Assembly: GCF_030812855.1 (NCBI RefSeq) | Contig: NZ_JAUSTK010000021.1 | Location: 1 to 64,000 of the forward strand | Source of the DNA: Paenibacillus wynnii | GTDB taxonomy: Bacteria; Bacillota; Bacilli; Paenibacillales; Paenibacillaceae | Length of the DNA: 64,000 nt | Direction: 5' to 3' | Translations under genes and position numbers: made by a program | The notes under the pieces: generated by a model | What the model was told of the DNA's origin: nothing | Databases searched by the model: none | The model's input: only the letters and a program-made list of their open reading frames with translations | In this document: one piece after another, positions 41,743 to 50,532 of the stretch | Numbering within the stretch: the stretch's first letter is position 1 | How the letters are laid out: the number at the start of each line of letters is the position of its first letter

Positions 41743-42519
41743 CTACTCCCTTGTAATTATCTTTTTCTTTTTGCGTATATTTCCTAAAAGAACATATGCT
41801 TCCCAATACTCTTCTTCTAGATTATCGCGTATACCAACAATATTATTTTGATAATTCAAAATAATGTCAAGAGCGTCAAACCAGAAATGAGGATGTTCTT
41901 TCGCATAAATCTCTTTGAAATTTTGTTCACTTTTCACAATGTCAGTAGCAAACGAATCATCATGGAAAACCTCGTGATTAACTTTTTCAGTATATTGAAA
42001 AAATATATTAACTAGTTCGTCGTGGAGACAAGTAATTTCATTATATAATTCAGCGTTGACTTCGGATGCTAATATTTTTATATCACGAAGTCCCCTTATA
42101 ACGACTTTAGGTAGTACCTCCTGATACCGTGTTACAAAATCCACATGATCATTCGGCTCCTCTATTTCACAGAGTTCCTCTTTAAACGAATCTAATAGAT
42201 TTTGTACTTCATCTATTTTCCTAACTTTAATTCCAAATCCAGATATTATTTTTTCATAATTATCCCTTTTTATAGTCAAATAAATCCCTATCAAGGTTAA
42301 TAAACCACCAATAATACTACCGAAAAAACTTCCAAAAAAACCAATCCAATTATTATTATTTTCTGTTGGGAAATACGGAACTTTCAAGAACATTAGATAA
42401 TTAGTGGTTATAGGAAGTAAAATTATAATAACAATAATTAATATCATAATCCTATACCATTTACCTAATAGATAATTTCCTAGTTTATTAAATCCATTTA
42501 CTAAAAATTTCAAGTTCAC
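41743..42519 (-). CDS. Two-TM membrane protein with helical cytosolic domain
   Basis: 258 residues: TM1 near 25-45 (MILIIVIIILLPITTNYLM), TM2 near 62-85 (FFGSFFGSIIGGLLTLIGIYL), then a long charged helical region to the end. Similar two-TM plus coiled-coil proteins are frequent in prophages and defence islands. I recognise no family. It is coupled to the DUF5677-like gene. The start is preceded by a plausible GGATGAGGATGAAGTG purine stretch. Confidence 0.6.
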   Translation of the reverse strand: MNLKFLVNGFNKLGNYLLGKWYRIMILIIVIIILLPITTNYLMFLKVPYFPTENNNNWIGFFGSFFGSIIGGLLTLIGIYLTIKRDNYEKIISGFGIKVRKIDEVQNLLDSFKEELCEIEEPNDHVDFVTRYQEVLPKVVIRGLRDIKILASEVNAELYNEITCLHDELVNIFFQYTEKVNHEVFHDDSFATDIVKSEQNFKEIYAKEHPHFWFDALDIILNYQNNIVGIRDNLEEEYWEAYVLLGNIRKKKKIITRE

Positions 42520-42945
42520 TTCATCCTCATCCTTATCTACATGTAATATTTATAAGTGTGTATATGCTCTGCAGTATTGCCCTCTATTCTTCTGGATTAA
42601 ATTTTATTGAAGCAAAATGTTTCCTTATGTTTTTCAATGAAATCCTTATAATTAATTTGACTCATTTCAATTCCCCTCTAATGACTTTTTGTCATTAATA
42701 ACCTTTATCTAAGCTTAACTAAGTTCCACTGTTCAGATTTGTAATTCCTACCATTATGTTACCACTATACTATTATACTATCGCAAAAAAAAGATGCACT
42801 CATTTAAATGTCGAGATTCTACGACAGTTAAATGGGTGCATTTAATGAATTTTATAACCATCTTATACTCTACTCAAATTGTTAATAAAAGTAATAATTT
42901 CTATAGATTTTAGACATAAAACGATTAAACAATCTCTAATTTGGG
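42520..42945. other. Intergenic region between two leftward operons
   Basis: Holds the HerA-side terminator (42785-42841) and the promoter of the two-gene operon. A 22-codon minus-strand frame at 42597-42665 has a good AGAGGGGA site (MSQINYKDFIEKHKETF and so on); it may be a stub of a broken gene, since a neighbouring frame continues as FASIKFNPEE. Confidence 0.35.
42785..42841 (-). terminator. Strong terminator of the SIR2-HerA operon
   Basis: 20 bp arms (42794-42813 and 42822-42841) with two mismatches are followed on the minus strand by eight T. It lies about 105 bases after the HerA stop. Confidence 0.85.
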
Positions 42946-44772
42946 CTAATTTACTTTGCTCCAAACATTAGACGGTAGCAACGTGTTCGAAGGATTTCCA
43001 TATTCTTCTCCTTTGATTATTAATTCCATTGGTACAGTGAAAGCTTCACCAACCAATAATGCTGAGCCCGTGGTTAGATATGAAATACGTTGTAATTGTG
43101 AGTCACTTATGTAAGGTATGCTTCGCCTCATTTGATCCAAGTCAACGTTACTTCTAATTCTATGCAAAATAAAATTGTTACATTGAGACAATACAGTTTT
43201 CGATAGCTCACCTGGTCTTTGACTGGCCAAAATCATGAAAACACCGAATTTCCTACCTTCTTTTGCTATTTGTTCGAAGGCTTTTATGGATTTTAATACA
43301 TCACTCTCACCTTCGGTAATATATTTATGCGCCTCATCAAATATAAAATGGTATAGTGAATTAGCTCCAACCCTACTTTGTCGTTGTTCTTTTTGTTTGT
43401 TGTATATTATTTTTAATACATAGCTCGTAAAGAACAGTAGGTCTTTATCATCTAGACTTGACACTTTAAATAAGGTAAACCCTTTTTCAAAATTGCATAC
43501 TTCATAAAACTTGTTTATTTTTGTTTCGTTATTATCAAATAGTGATTTAGAATAAGAAGCGATCAAGTTGCTAATACGTGTCATCAAAGTTAAACAGTAC
43601 GAACGGGCTTGGGTATTACCTTTGCTCTCTTCAAATAAAAAGGTAAGCTCCATGCCAAGCTCTAAGTTTCGCAAGTGAGTAACTCTACTATTTGAATTTT
43701 CTATAAGCGAATAAATCAATTCTTTACAATTTTCATAATCATTATTTGACTGAGTACTAACATATTTTTTAATAGTTTCGATAAACACTTGTTCATTAGC
43801 ACCAATAAAATTACCATATTGAGAATTATATTGTTTAAGTATGGATTTGATATCATGATCATTTATATCTTGTAATAAAGAAATTATCTTTGTTCTCTTC
43901 CCTACAACCTCTGTCTGAACATTATTATAGAGTTCTAACGCGCAGTAAGCCTTAATCCAGTTGCAAATTGATGATTCGTTGTTTTCGATTAAATTAGCTA
44001 AACGCAATCCGTTCATCAAAACAGGAAGTTGCACTGCATTTGCTGGCTGTACTAGATTGATCCAGTCCTCCGGAGACAGTGTGTCGAGGGGGATAGATAT
44101 TTCCCTAAGCACATCAGCTATAGTCGTAAAATCGTTTGGAAGATTATCATATTCATCATGAACATCAAAAATAATAAAATTTGCAGAGTTGATATTTAAC
44201 TGAAATTCAGCGGTTGAATAAATGATCTCATTTAATAATTTTCGGACTGTAGTGGATTTTCCAGATCCAGTATTGCCTAAGATACACATGTGATTTGTCA
44301 GTAATTTATCTATTGAGAATTTAGGTGAAAAAAATTCGTGACTAGCCAATAAACCTAATGATAACGAAGGAACGTTATCTTCCACTTTAAATATCAAGTT
44401 CATGTCTAGGGTGTTGGTTAAATATACCTCATTGCCAATCATCGGAAACTTTGACAAACCGAATCTAAAGCTATTTTCCTTAATTTCTCCTATTGGTATA
44501 GCCTCAAAGTATGCCTTGTTATGAAATTTTGATTCATCTTCTAAGCTATCAAAAGGTTTTTCTATCTCCGCTAAATTAATTATTTGATAGATGAATTTCT
44601 GATATAAGGATTTATATATAGTAACAAATGAGTTAATTCCCTCGCAAATATATAAATCTCCTAGATAATTATAATTAATTTTATTAGTATCAGATACCTC
44701 TATTACTATTTTATTTGTAAATACTTTACTAATAACTCCAATGCTATTCTGAGTCTGCACTGTTGATCCCAT
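42946..44772 (-). CDS. HerA-family ATPase/helicase of a SIR2-HerA defence system
   Basis: 608 residues. An N-terminal beta-barrel-like HAS region (about 1-165) precedes a RecA-like FtsK/HerA core. Walker A is ILGNTGSGKSTTV near 190, a DVHDEYDN block lies near 225, Walker B is IFDEAHKYI near 490, and the sensor/Arg-finger region is ASQRPGELSKTVLSQCNNF near 540. HerA proteins form hexamers that pump or unwind DNA. The upstream gene encodes a SIR2-domain protein whose end overlaps by 29 bases. SIR2 plus HerA is the known NAD-depleting anti-phage system also called Nezha. The order SIR2 then HerA and the close coupling fit that system. Confidence 0.85.
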   Translation of the reverse strand: MGSTVQTQNSIGVISKVFTNKIVIEVSDTNKINYNYLGDLYICEGINSFVTIYKSLYQKFIYQIINLAEIEKPFDSLEDESKFHNKAYFEAIPIGEIKENSFRFGLSKFPMIGNEVYLTNTLDMNLIFKVEDNVPSLSLGLLASHEFFSPKFSIDKLLTNHMCILGNTGSGKSTTVRKLLNEIIYSTAEFQLNINSANFIIFDVHDEYDNLPNDFTTIADVLREISIPLDTLSPEDWINLVQPANAVQLPVLMNGLRLANLIENNESSICNWIKAYCALELYNNVQTEVVGKRTKIISLLQDINDHDIKSILKQYNSQYGNFIGANEQVFIETIKKYVSTQSNNDYENCKELIYSLIENSNSRVTHLRNLELGMELTFLFEESKGNTQARSYCLTLMTRISNLIASYSKSLFDNNETKINKFYEVCNFEKGFTLFKVSSLDDKDLLFFTSYVLKIIYNKQKEQRQSRVGANSLYHFIFDEAHKYITEGESDVLKSIKAFEQIAKEGRKFGVFMILASQRPGELSKTVLSQCNNFILHRIRSNVDLDQMRRSIPYISDSQLQRISYLTTGSALLVGEAFTVPMELIIKGEEYGNPSNTLLPSNVWSKVN

Positions 44773-45919
44773 CCTCTAGCAACTGGATTATATTATTAAA
44801 GTAGTGCCCATCATTTTCTGAATCAAAATTTCCGCCAATAAAATGCAAATTGCTCGTTTCCTTATGTTTATTAATGAATAATTGAGCATTTTGTTCAAAT
44901 TTATTACCGAATACAATTAAATTAAAATCATCCTGTTGTAGAGATTGAGAAATCAATTGATTAATATGCTCATCAGGGAATCCATACCCAATTACTATAA
45001 GTGTAGAATTCCTTTTTTGCATATTATTAGTAAATTCCCTGAATAGTTCAGAATAAGGACTCTGTTGGGATTCAAGGTGTTTATGTACTGTTGGATATAT
45101 CAGTATCTCTTGAGAAAAGTCCGTATTAACATTTTTGCTTTGTTTTATAGTTTGATCATGTTCATCATATTTCCAGTCAATAGACCCGTGAATTTTATAT
45201 AATTTTACAAATCGTCTAACAGCACTCCATTTTTCCTTGTATCTATTTTCTTCATCAACGAGTCTAAGCCGGAACACTGATGGTTCAAATCTTCTTGAGA
45301 CAAATCCTTTAAACCCATTTGTGTAATGTATACCTATCTTTTCAAGTGCCACTTCAGAAAATAAATCATAATTTGTAGTAAATATATTTATAGGAGAAAC
45401 TTGTTTATTAAAATCACGATAACTAAAAACACTTCTATAAAATCTCAGATATAATTCTAAAGTTGCAAGAGTATCAGCATCGCCCTTTAACAATTGATCA
45501 TCTTGTTTTACGTTATAGTTCAAGTTTATAGTTTTCAATATAAATTTTTTAGTAATATTGAAAGCCTCTTCAATTTTATTATATTGGTAGCTATCAGGTT
45601 CAAGAAAGTTTAAACCATGATTTAAATGATTTAAAAATCCTTCAATATCTTTGTTTTCCTCTTTGTATTTTCCGAGTATATCATTTAAGTCAGGCTGACT
45701 CCTTTTCAAAGCCATAAATGTGTTCCCCATCAATGGAATGGCTGGTAATGAGCATCCAGATCCTAGCAAAAAGTGTAAATTATCTGATTTACTACAAACT
45801 TGTTTCAATACATTAGAAATGTCTTTTTTTTGATTTTTAAAATCATTTCCTTCATTTATATCGATACCGTTTCTTAAATGATATAAAGAAGGTTTGATAG
45901 TGGGAAGAATGGTTGTCAT
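44744..45919 (-). CDS. SIR2-domain NADase of a SIR2-HerA defence system
   Basis: 391 residues with a SIR2-like Rossmann fold: LHFLLGSGCSLPAIPLMG near residue 50 (glycine-rich NAD site), NIFTTNYDLFSEV near 180 (the Asn of the TxNYD motif), LYKIHGSIDW near 245 (the catalytic His) and VIGYGFPDEHIN near 310. In SIR2-HerA systems this subunit hydrolyses NAD when phage is sensed, with HerA as partner and control. All key residues are present, so it should be active. AAAGGTGAA precedes the ATG. The gene is AT-rich like its neighbours and unlike the chromosome backbone, consistent with transfer on the surrounding element. Confidence 0.85.
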   Translation of the reverse strand: MTTILPTIKPSLYHLRNGIDINEGNDFKNQKKDISNVLKQVCSKSDNLHFLLGSGCSLPAIPLMGNTFMALKRSQPDLNDILGKYKEENKDIEGFLNHLNHGLNFLEPDSYQYNKIEEAFNITKKFILKTINLNYNVKQDDQLLKGDADTLATLELYLRFYRSVFSYRDFNKQVSPINIFTTNYDLFSEVALEKIGIHYTNGFKGFVSRRFEPSVFRLRLVDEENRYKEKWSAVRRFVKLYKIHGSIDWKYDEHDQTIKQSKNVNTDFSQEILIYPTVHKHLESQQSPYSELFREFTNNMQKRNSTLIVIGYGFPDEHINQLISQSLQQDDFNLIVFGNKFEQNAQLFINKHKETSNLHFIGGNFDSENDGHYFNNIIQLLEDGINSADSE

Positions 45920-46002
45920 TTATATTCACCTTTTTTATAGTTTCTTTTATTTATTGTTCGACATTCCTCCTAATATTTCCTTTTATTTTTATATTATTTC
46001 AT

Positions 46003-46479
46003 TTATTCAACAAAATTTTCAAACTGTGAGACAATCCATTTCTTATTATTTTCAGCAATATATTCTTCAGCGTTAATCAATAATTCAATAAGGTGTCTCT
46101 TTTCGTATTTCATGTATTTTTGCCTAAGAGCATTTTTATCTCTATTCAATTTTATATCTTTGTAATTTTTATTTATTTCAGTGAAATCAAGCGAGGTGAA
46201 ATTACGTCTTTTTGTTATACTTTTTTTCACAACAAACTTATTGTAGTAATTATATAACTCCTGATTGGTACGTATTGAATTTGGGTGAATTCCATTATTA
46301 TTATTGTCAAAAAGCTTTGATTTCTCAGCAATTTTTCTATAGGATATATTAATGTTTTCTTTAATTAACTGATCTATAGCTTTTTTTCCTAATTCAAATG
46401 TGCGCTGAGACTTATTTTTATAAGTCTCAGTAAGCCATGGCTTCTCAACTTTCCTTCTTGAATTGTACTTTTGGTGCAT
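46003..46479 (-). CDS. TnpC-like accessory protein of a Tn554-type element
   Basis: About 158 residues, basic and helical: NKSQRTFELGKKAIDQL, ISYRKIAEKSKLFD and HPNSIRTNQELYNYYNKF resemble a helix-turn-helix protein of the DUF6262/TnpC type that accompanies Tn554-like recombinases. The frame opens at 46515, but ATG 46479 has AAAGGATGAGG just upstream. It overlaps the recombinase gene by about 35 bases, so the two are translationally coupled. Its role would be orientation or efficiency of transposition. Confidence 0.6.
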   Translation of the reverse strand: MHQKYNSRRKVEKPWLTETYKNKSQRTFELGKKAIDQLIKENINISYRKIAEKSKLFDNNNNGIHPNSIRTNQELYNYYNKFVVKKSITKRRNFTSLDFTEINKNYKDIKLNRDKNALRQKYMKYEKRHLIELLINAEEYIAENNKKWIVSQFENFVE

Positions 46480-48280
46480 AAGCCTCATCCTTTTTATATT
46501 GTTCGATTCCTTCAATCTCCTTTAATTCAATCTTTGCTCTTTTCATAGCTATTTTCATTTTTTTTGCTTCTATTTCTAAACCCTGTTTGTTAAAGCGAAT
46601 TTCGCTTTCATAAGCCCATTGGTAGTAATCTTCAATTTCCTTTTTAAATTCAGGTTGTGGTGCTTTAGCAACACATCCCATACAAGCCATTTTTGTTGGA
46701 CAAACTGAATCAATAGTACAAACTCCTCCAATAACTTTAGACACTGTACCTACTTTTTCCTTGTAATCGTTATAAGTGTCAAGTATTTCTGAAGGACTTC
46801 TGATTAGTCCCTGCTGAATATCGATATAAGATACCCAATTTTCTTGAAGGATGTCGATTGTATTAGTTATTTGTGATTGTGTAGGGGCCGAATAATATGA
46901 AGTTACGTTTATATCTTTTTGATGAAGTAATTGCTTAATTAAGTCTAGTGGAAGTTTCTCAGTCTGGGCCATATGAGTTGCAAACGCATGTCTTAACAAA
47001 TGGGTTTTGAGAATGACTTGTTTTCCTTCCTCCGTTTGTATTATTAAACCGTGTGTCAGAAAACGAATTACAGAGTTTAGAGTAAAATGATTAATATGCT
47101 GTCTTTCATATTGAAAAATATATTTACGTTCATCCTCCATTATATGGGCACGTGAATTAACACTGTACTTGACAGTAGGTAGACTATCTTCAGCATAATG
47201 AACTTTTAATTCCTTAATTATAGATGCCATCGCCATATATATACTCTCAGGCATGTAGTAATTTTCTTCAACATCTCTTCCTTTTGGAATTAATCTAAAT
47301 ATATAGTTTTTCTTTGATGGTTTAAGGCTCTTATCTTCAGTAATCACACAACACTGTTTATCATAGCTTATTTGAAGTATTTCATTCATTCGTGCACCAG
47401 AAAAAGATTGAATATCAATAGCAAATGTAGCAAACATACATGCAATGTATATAGGCTCAATATTAATAAGAAGTCGTGAATCTGATGAATCTAAATCATT
47501 TTGGGTTCTTGTAATTGTAAACCCTTGAGTTAAAACTCCTTTATTTCTGGATTGAAAAGGATGGATATTCTCTTTAATATCATGACCCCATTCCTCCAAG
47601 AACTTACTCCCTTCATGTTTCCTTAGTTCAGAGGCTCCATGTGACCACGCCCCCAACAGTCTTTTTCTTAATAAATCAAAAAACCAAAGCCCTTCCCCTG
47701 GTGATCCATCGGATAAGTTTTCTGATTTAATGAATACTAAATAATACTCGCCGGCGAGGTTTTTATTTAGTTCAAAATAGAGTTTTTCATTCAAATAATC
47801 AGACTCCTCATAATCAAAAGAAAAAGGCAGAGGTATTTTTTCATTTTTCGTTTTCTCTATTATATTATTTGTTAATTCTCGCAGTCTCCTAATTTGATTC
47901 CATCTAAAATGACATTGAGATCTAATTGAAGGTAACAATGGAGTGACAGCAGAGGTTTCATCTTTTCGTTTTTTTTGAGCCATAGTGTTGGCTTCGTTTC
48001 TTACTGAATAATCTCGATTATCAAAAGGGAATTCTGTTAAATAGAACTGACGGTATATATCTTTTTTTTCTATGGGAATTCTATTCATAACCCACTTAGA
48101 GACATTAAAGTTAAAGGATTTGTAGTGAGCTATAAACATTTGCCTTTGACGGGAAGAATGGTTAGGAAGGAAATCACCAGACAAATAACTGTGTATATGA
48201 TGATATTGTAACTGATCAAAACTTTTTAAATTGAACTCATTAAAAATATCATTAAATCTAGCATTAAGAGAAGCTAGCAT
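46445..48280 (-). CDS. Tn554 TnpB-like tyrosine recombinase, 5' end cut by IS256
   Basis: 611 codons from the first ATG. The tyrosine recombinase catalytic set is visible: SGARMNEILQIS near residue 302 (Arg), HLLRHAFATHMAQ near 430 (HxxR), LLHQKD (His) and YYSAPTQ (Tyr). A Cys cluster, CTIDSVCPTKMACMGC, near 535 is as in Tn554 TnpB. Coding-like sequence continues in frame upstream of the ATG (PWVNQISLAVLCATDRN) to the IS256 end at 48375 without a start, so the true N terminus has been lost. The partner tnpA is absent. It is probably inactive or has reduced activity, although the catalytic part is intact. Confidence 0.75.
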   Translation of the reverse strand: MLASLNARFNDIFNEFNLKSFDQLQYHHIHSYLSGDFLPNHSSRQRQMFIAHYKSFNFNVSKWVMNRIPIEKKDIYRQFYLTEFPFDNRDYSVRNEANTMAQKKRKDETSAVTPLLPSIRSQCHFRWNQIRRLRELTNNIIEKTKNEKIPLPFSFDYEESDYLNEKLYFELNKNLAGEYYLVFIKSENLSDGSPGEGLWFFDLLRKRLLGAWSHGASELRKHEGSKFLEEWGHDIKENIHPFQSRNKGVLTQGFTITRTQNDLDSSDSRLLINIEPIYIACMFATFAIDIQSFSGARMNEILQISYDKQCCVITEDKSLKPSKKNYIFRLIPKGRDVEENYYMPESIYMAMASIIKELKVHYAEDSLPTVKYSVNSRAHIMEDERKYIFQYERQHINHFTLNSVIRFLTHGLIIQTEEGKQVILKTHLLRHAFATHMAQTEKLPLDLIKQLLHQKDINVTSYYSAPTQSQITNTIDILQENWVSYIDIQQGLIRSPSEILDTYNDYKEKVGTVSKVIGGVCTIDSVCPTKMACMGCVAKAPQPEFKKEIEDYYQWAYESEIRFNKQGLEIEAKKMKIAMKRAKIELKEIEGIEQYKKDEAYAPKVQFKKES

Positions 48281-48374
48281 GTTATTAATTGATGTTGGTG
48301 CTAAGTTTCTGTCGGTGGCACAAAGAACAGCTAAAGAAATTTGATTTACCCAAGGTTTGGGTCTGTCAATAATT

Positions 48375-49702
48375 TTGTGTAAACTCTTTTAAGCACAGAT
48401 TCCCCCGAGGGGGAAGTCGCGAATCTAACGTAAGTGTTGCCCGACCCGATCGGGGAAAAAGACCGATAGCTGGAGCAGCATTTGTCCCCAGTTTTGGACA
48501 CGGCCTGTCCATTTGCGAGTGACATCCACGGTGGCGAGATACAGCATTTTAAGCAAGGCCTCATCCGTGGGGAAAATACTTTTTCCCTTTGTCACTTTAC
48601 GAAGCTGGCGGTGGTAACTCTCGATCATATTTGTGGTGTAGATGAGTTTACGGATCTCAGGCGGGTACTTGAAAAAGGTAGCGAGCTCGTCCCAATTTGT
48701 TCGCCAAGAACGAATAATAAGTGGATACTTCGCTCCCCAAACTTCCTCGAAACGGTCGAGTTCAAGTAAGGCGCCTTCCTCGGTAGCTGCCTTGTAAATA
48801 GGCTTTAAGTCAGCAGTCACTTTCTTAATGTCCTTGTACGAGACGTACCGTGTGGAGCTGCGGATTTGGTGAATAATACACTTCTGGATTTCAGTTTGGG
48901 GATAGCAGGCTGCAATCGCTTGGGAAAATCCAGATAGGTTATCCACGCAGATAATGAGAATGTCCTGAACCCCGCGATTCTTAAGTTCATTCAGCACACT
49001 CAGCCAGAACTTGGAGGACTCATTCTCACCAATCCACATGCCCAGCACGTCTTTGTTTCCGTCCAGATCAATGCCAATGACCATGTAGGCAGCCTTGTTG
49101 ATAATGGCCCCGTCCTGCTTGACTTTGAAGTGGATCGCATCCAAATAGACGACCGCATAGACCCCTTGCAGCGGCCGGTTCTGCCATTCTTTAATGAGAG
49201 GCACAATCTTATTCGTGACATTGGAAATAAGCGTAGGAGAGACTTCAATGCCATACATCTGCCCTAGATGATCCTGAATTTCTCTTGTACTGACGCCTTT
49301 GGCATACAGGGCTATGATCTGCTCTTCGATGCCCGTTACATTGGATTGGTGCTTCTTGATGACCAGAGGCTCAAACTCACCCAGCCGATCCCTAGGGATG
49401 GCAATCTCCTGTTCGCCGTACTCACTGACTACCGTTTTGCGGCTCTTTCCGTTGCGACTGTTTGGTGTAAGTTTCGCCTTCACCTCATGCTTGCCATAGC
49501 CCAAATGAGTATCCATTTCGGCTTCCAGCATCTCCTGAATCGTTTCGGCAAACAGTTCCTTTAAGGCATTCTGAGCGTCTTGTGCAGAGACTAAATTATT
49601 CTCTTTAATAAATTCTCGCAACTGCTGTTTTGTCCAAAGTCCCATGTGTTCTCCCCAACCTTTCTCTCACTTCCATTTTAATGGGTTTGAGAGTTTACAC
49701 AA
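48375..49702 (-). mobile_element. IS256-family insertion sequence
   Basis: A 1.33 kb element with 13 bp identical inverted ends, TTGTGTAAACTCT (48375-48387) and its complement (49690-49702), around one IS256 transposase gene. I saw no clear 8 bp target duplication, so one flank may have been rearranged. It is inserted in the 5' part of the Tn554-like recombinase gene. Confidence 0.8.
48425..49645 (-). CDS. IS256-family transposase
   Basis: A 406-residue DDE transposase of the mutator type. The catalytic acids are in VVYLDAIHFKV (Asp), IICVDNLSGFSQAI (Asp) and TTNMIESYHRQLR (Glu). CIIHQIRSSTRYVSYKD is also typical. The length is complete and there is no internal stop, so it may be active. GC content is higher than in the surrounding defence genes, showing an independent origin. 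An ATG at 49645 has AAAGGTTGGGGAGAAC upstream. Confidence 0.92.
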   Translation of the reverse strand: MGLWTKQQLREFIKENNLVSAQDAQNALKELFAETIQEMLEAEMDTHLGYGKHEVKAKLTPNSRNGKSRKTVVSEYGEQEIAIPRDRLGEFEPLVIKKHQSNVTGIEEQIIALYAKGVSTREIQDHLGQMYGIEVSPTLISNVTNKIVPLIKEWQNRPLQGVYAVVYLDAIHFKVKQDGAIINKAAYMVIGIDLDGNKDVLGMWIGENESSKFWLSVLNELKNRGVQDILIICVDNLSGFSQAIAACYPQTEIQKCIIHQIRSSTRYVSYKDIKKVTADLKPIYKAATEEGALLELDRFEEVWGAKYPLIIRSWRTNWDELATFFKYPPEIRKLIYTTNMIESYHRQLRKVTKGKSIFPTDEALLKMLYLATVDVTRKWTGRVQNWGQMLLQLSVFFPDRVGQHLR

Positions 49703-49747
49703 TATATTTTACAGACTCAAATATTAATGAAAAGAGGTAATCAAACA

Positions 49748-50140
49748 ATGAAAAATATTATACTAAAAAAAAGGAGTATGAAAACAATTCTACTTTTACT
49801 TTTCCTATTAATTCTGACGTCATTTTTCTTTTTCAATACAATGATAAAAACTGCCTTTCAAGAAGGAAATCCTGTAAACATAACATCATCTATTTTGAAA
49901 TTGAACTTTAGTGACAATGAATTAGTTGAAATATCAGGGATATCCATAGGAAGTAAATATATTTCTAAATTCAAAGATGGAAGTACTCCAATCATTAATT
50001 TCATGAAAAAAAATGGTGAATGGGAGTTTAAAGAACAAGTGGGTTCAGGATATGTATTTGAATATAATAAAAAAACAATCACAGTAGAAAGCAATATGTA
50101 TTCTAAAAAATATATTGTTTGGAATGTTCCGCAATTATAA
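49748..50140 (+). CDS. Small membrane or secreted protein of unknown function
   Basis: 130 residues: a basic start, a strong hydrophobic segment (ILLLLFLLILTSFFFF, near 14-29) and a beta-rich extracellular part. The ATG at 49727 is in frame, but AAGAGGTAA places the start at 49748. It begins 45 bases beyond the IS256 end and is the last gene before the right end of the 9.5 kb segment. No family is recognised. Confidence 0.5.
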   Translation: MKNIILKKRSMKTILLLLFLLILTSFFFFNTMIKTAFQEGNPVNITSSILKLNFSDNELVEISGISIGSKYISKFKDGSTPIINFMKKNGEWEFKEQVGSGYVFEYNKKTITVESNMYSKKYIVWNVPQL

Positions 50141-50222
50141 ATAACGGATTGTAATATGTAGTGCGACAGATAAAAAACGGCTCATCCCTGATTACGGTAG
50201 ATTGTGGTAAAGAGTAATCTTT

Positions 50223-50271
50223 CATGACACAAACTTGCATACATAAATGATACAAAGTTACCTACATTGTT
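50223..50271 (-). repeat. Right inverted end: two 21 bp units
   Basis: The outer unit at 50246-50266 differs at one base from the left outer unit. The inner unit at 50223-50243 has four differences. The TA spacer and the outward TTGTT extension match the left end. The remainder of the gap 50141-50532 is AT-rich and shows no gene. Confidence 0.75.
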
Positions 50272-50532
50272 ATAAATTACATCCAAACGGAACGTATCGT
50301 CTTCCTTCTTACCGTTAATAAGGTTGTTATTCATGGTAGGAAGAAAGACGTTCAACTTGATATTTTATAAATGCCGTTACCGTTCTAATCCAACTTAACA
50401 ATCAGAAGTATTCAATTTGAATAACTACCTTGGATTTTAATTACGTAATACATTATATTTTTTAATATGATTTTTTTTATCATTGTACGCTCTCCTTAAT
50501 TTGTGTAAAAATCACAATTAAGTGCTTTATTA

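Larger units (their letters stand above)
40747..50266. mobile_element. 9.5 kb segment with doubled 21 bp inverted ends
   Basis: Both ends carry two tandem 21 bp units separated by TA, in inverted orientation. Left: 40747-40767 and 40770-40790 (TGTAGGTAACTTTGTGTCAT and a one-base variant). Right: 50223-50243 (17 of 21 matching) and 50246-50266. The outer ends are TG and CA, and the pairing extends five more bases outward (AACAA/TTGTT). Multiple internal repeats at TG/CA ends recall IS21-family termini. No istA/istB is present inside. The cargo is a SIR2-HerA defence operon, accessory genes, a Tn554-like recombinase pair and an IS256 copy. Confidence 0.6.

Noticed and set aside
48375-49702. An 8 bp target duplication for IS256
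   Set aside because: The flanking bases on the two sides do not match convincingly; not claimed.
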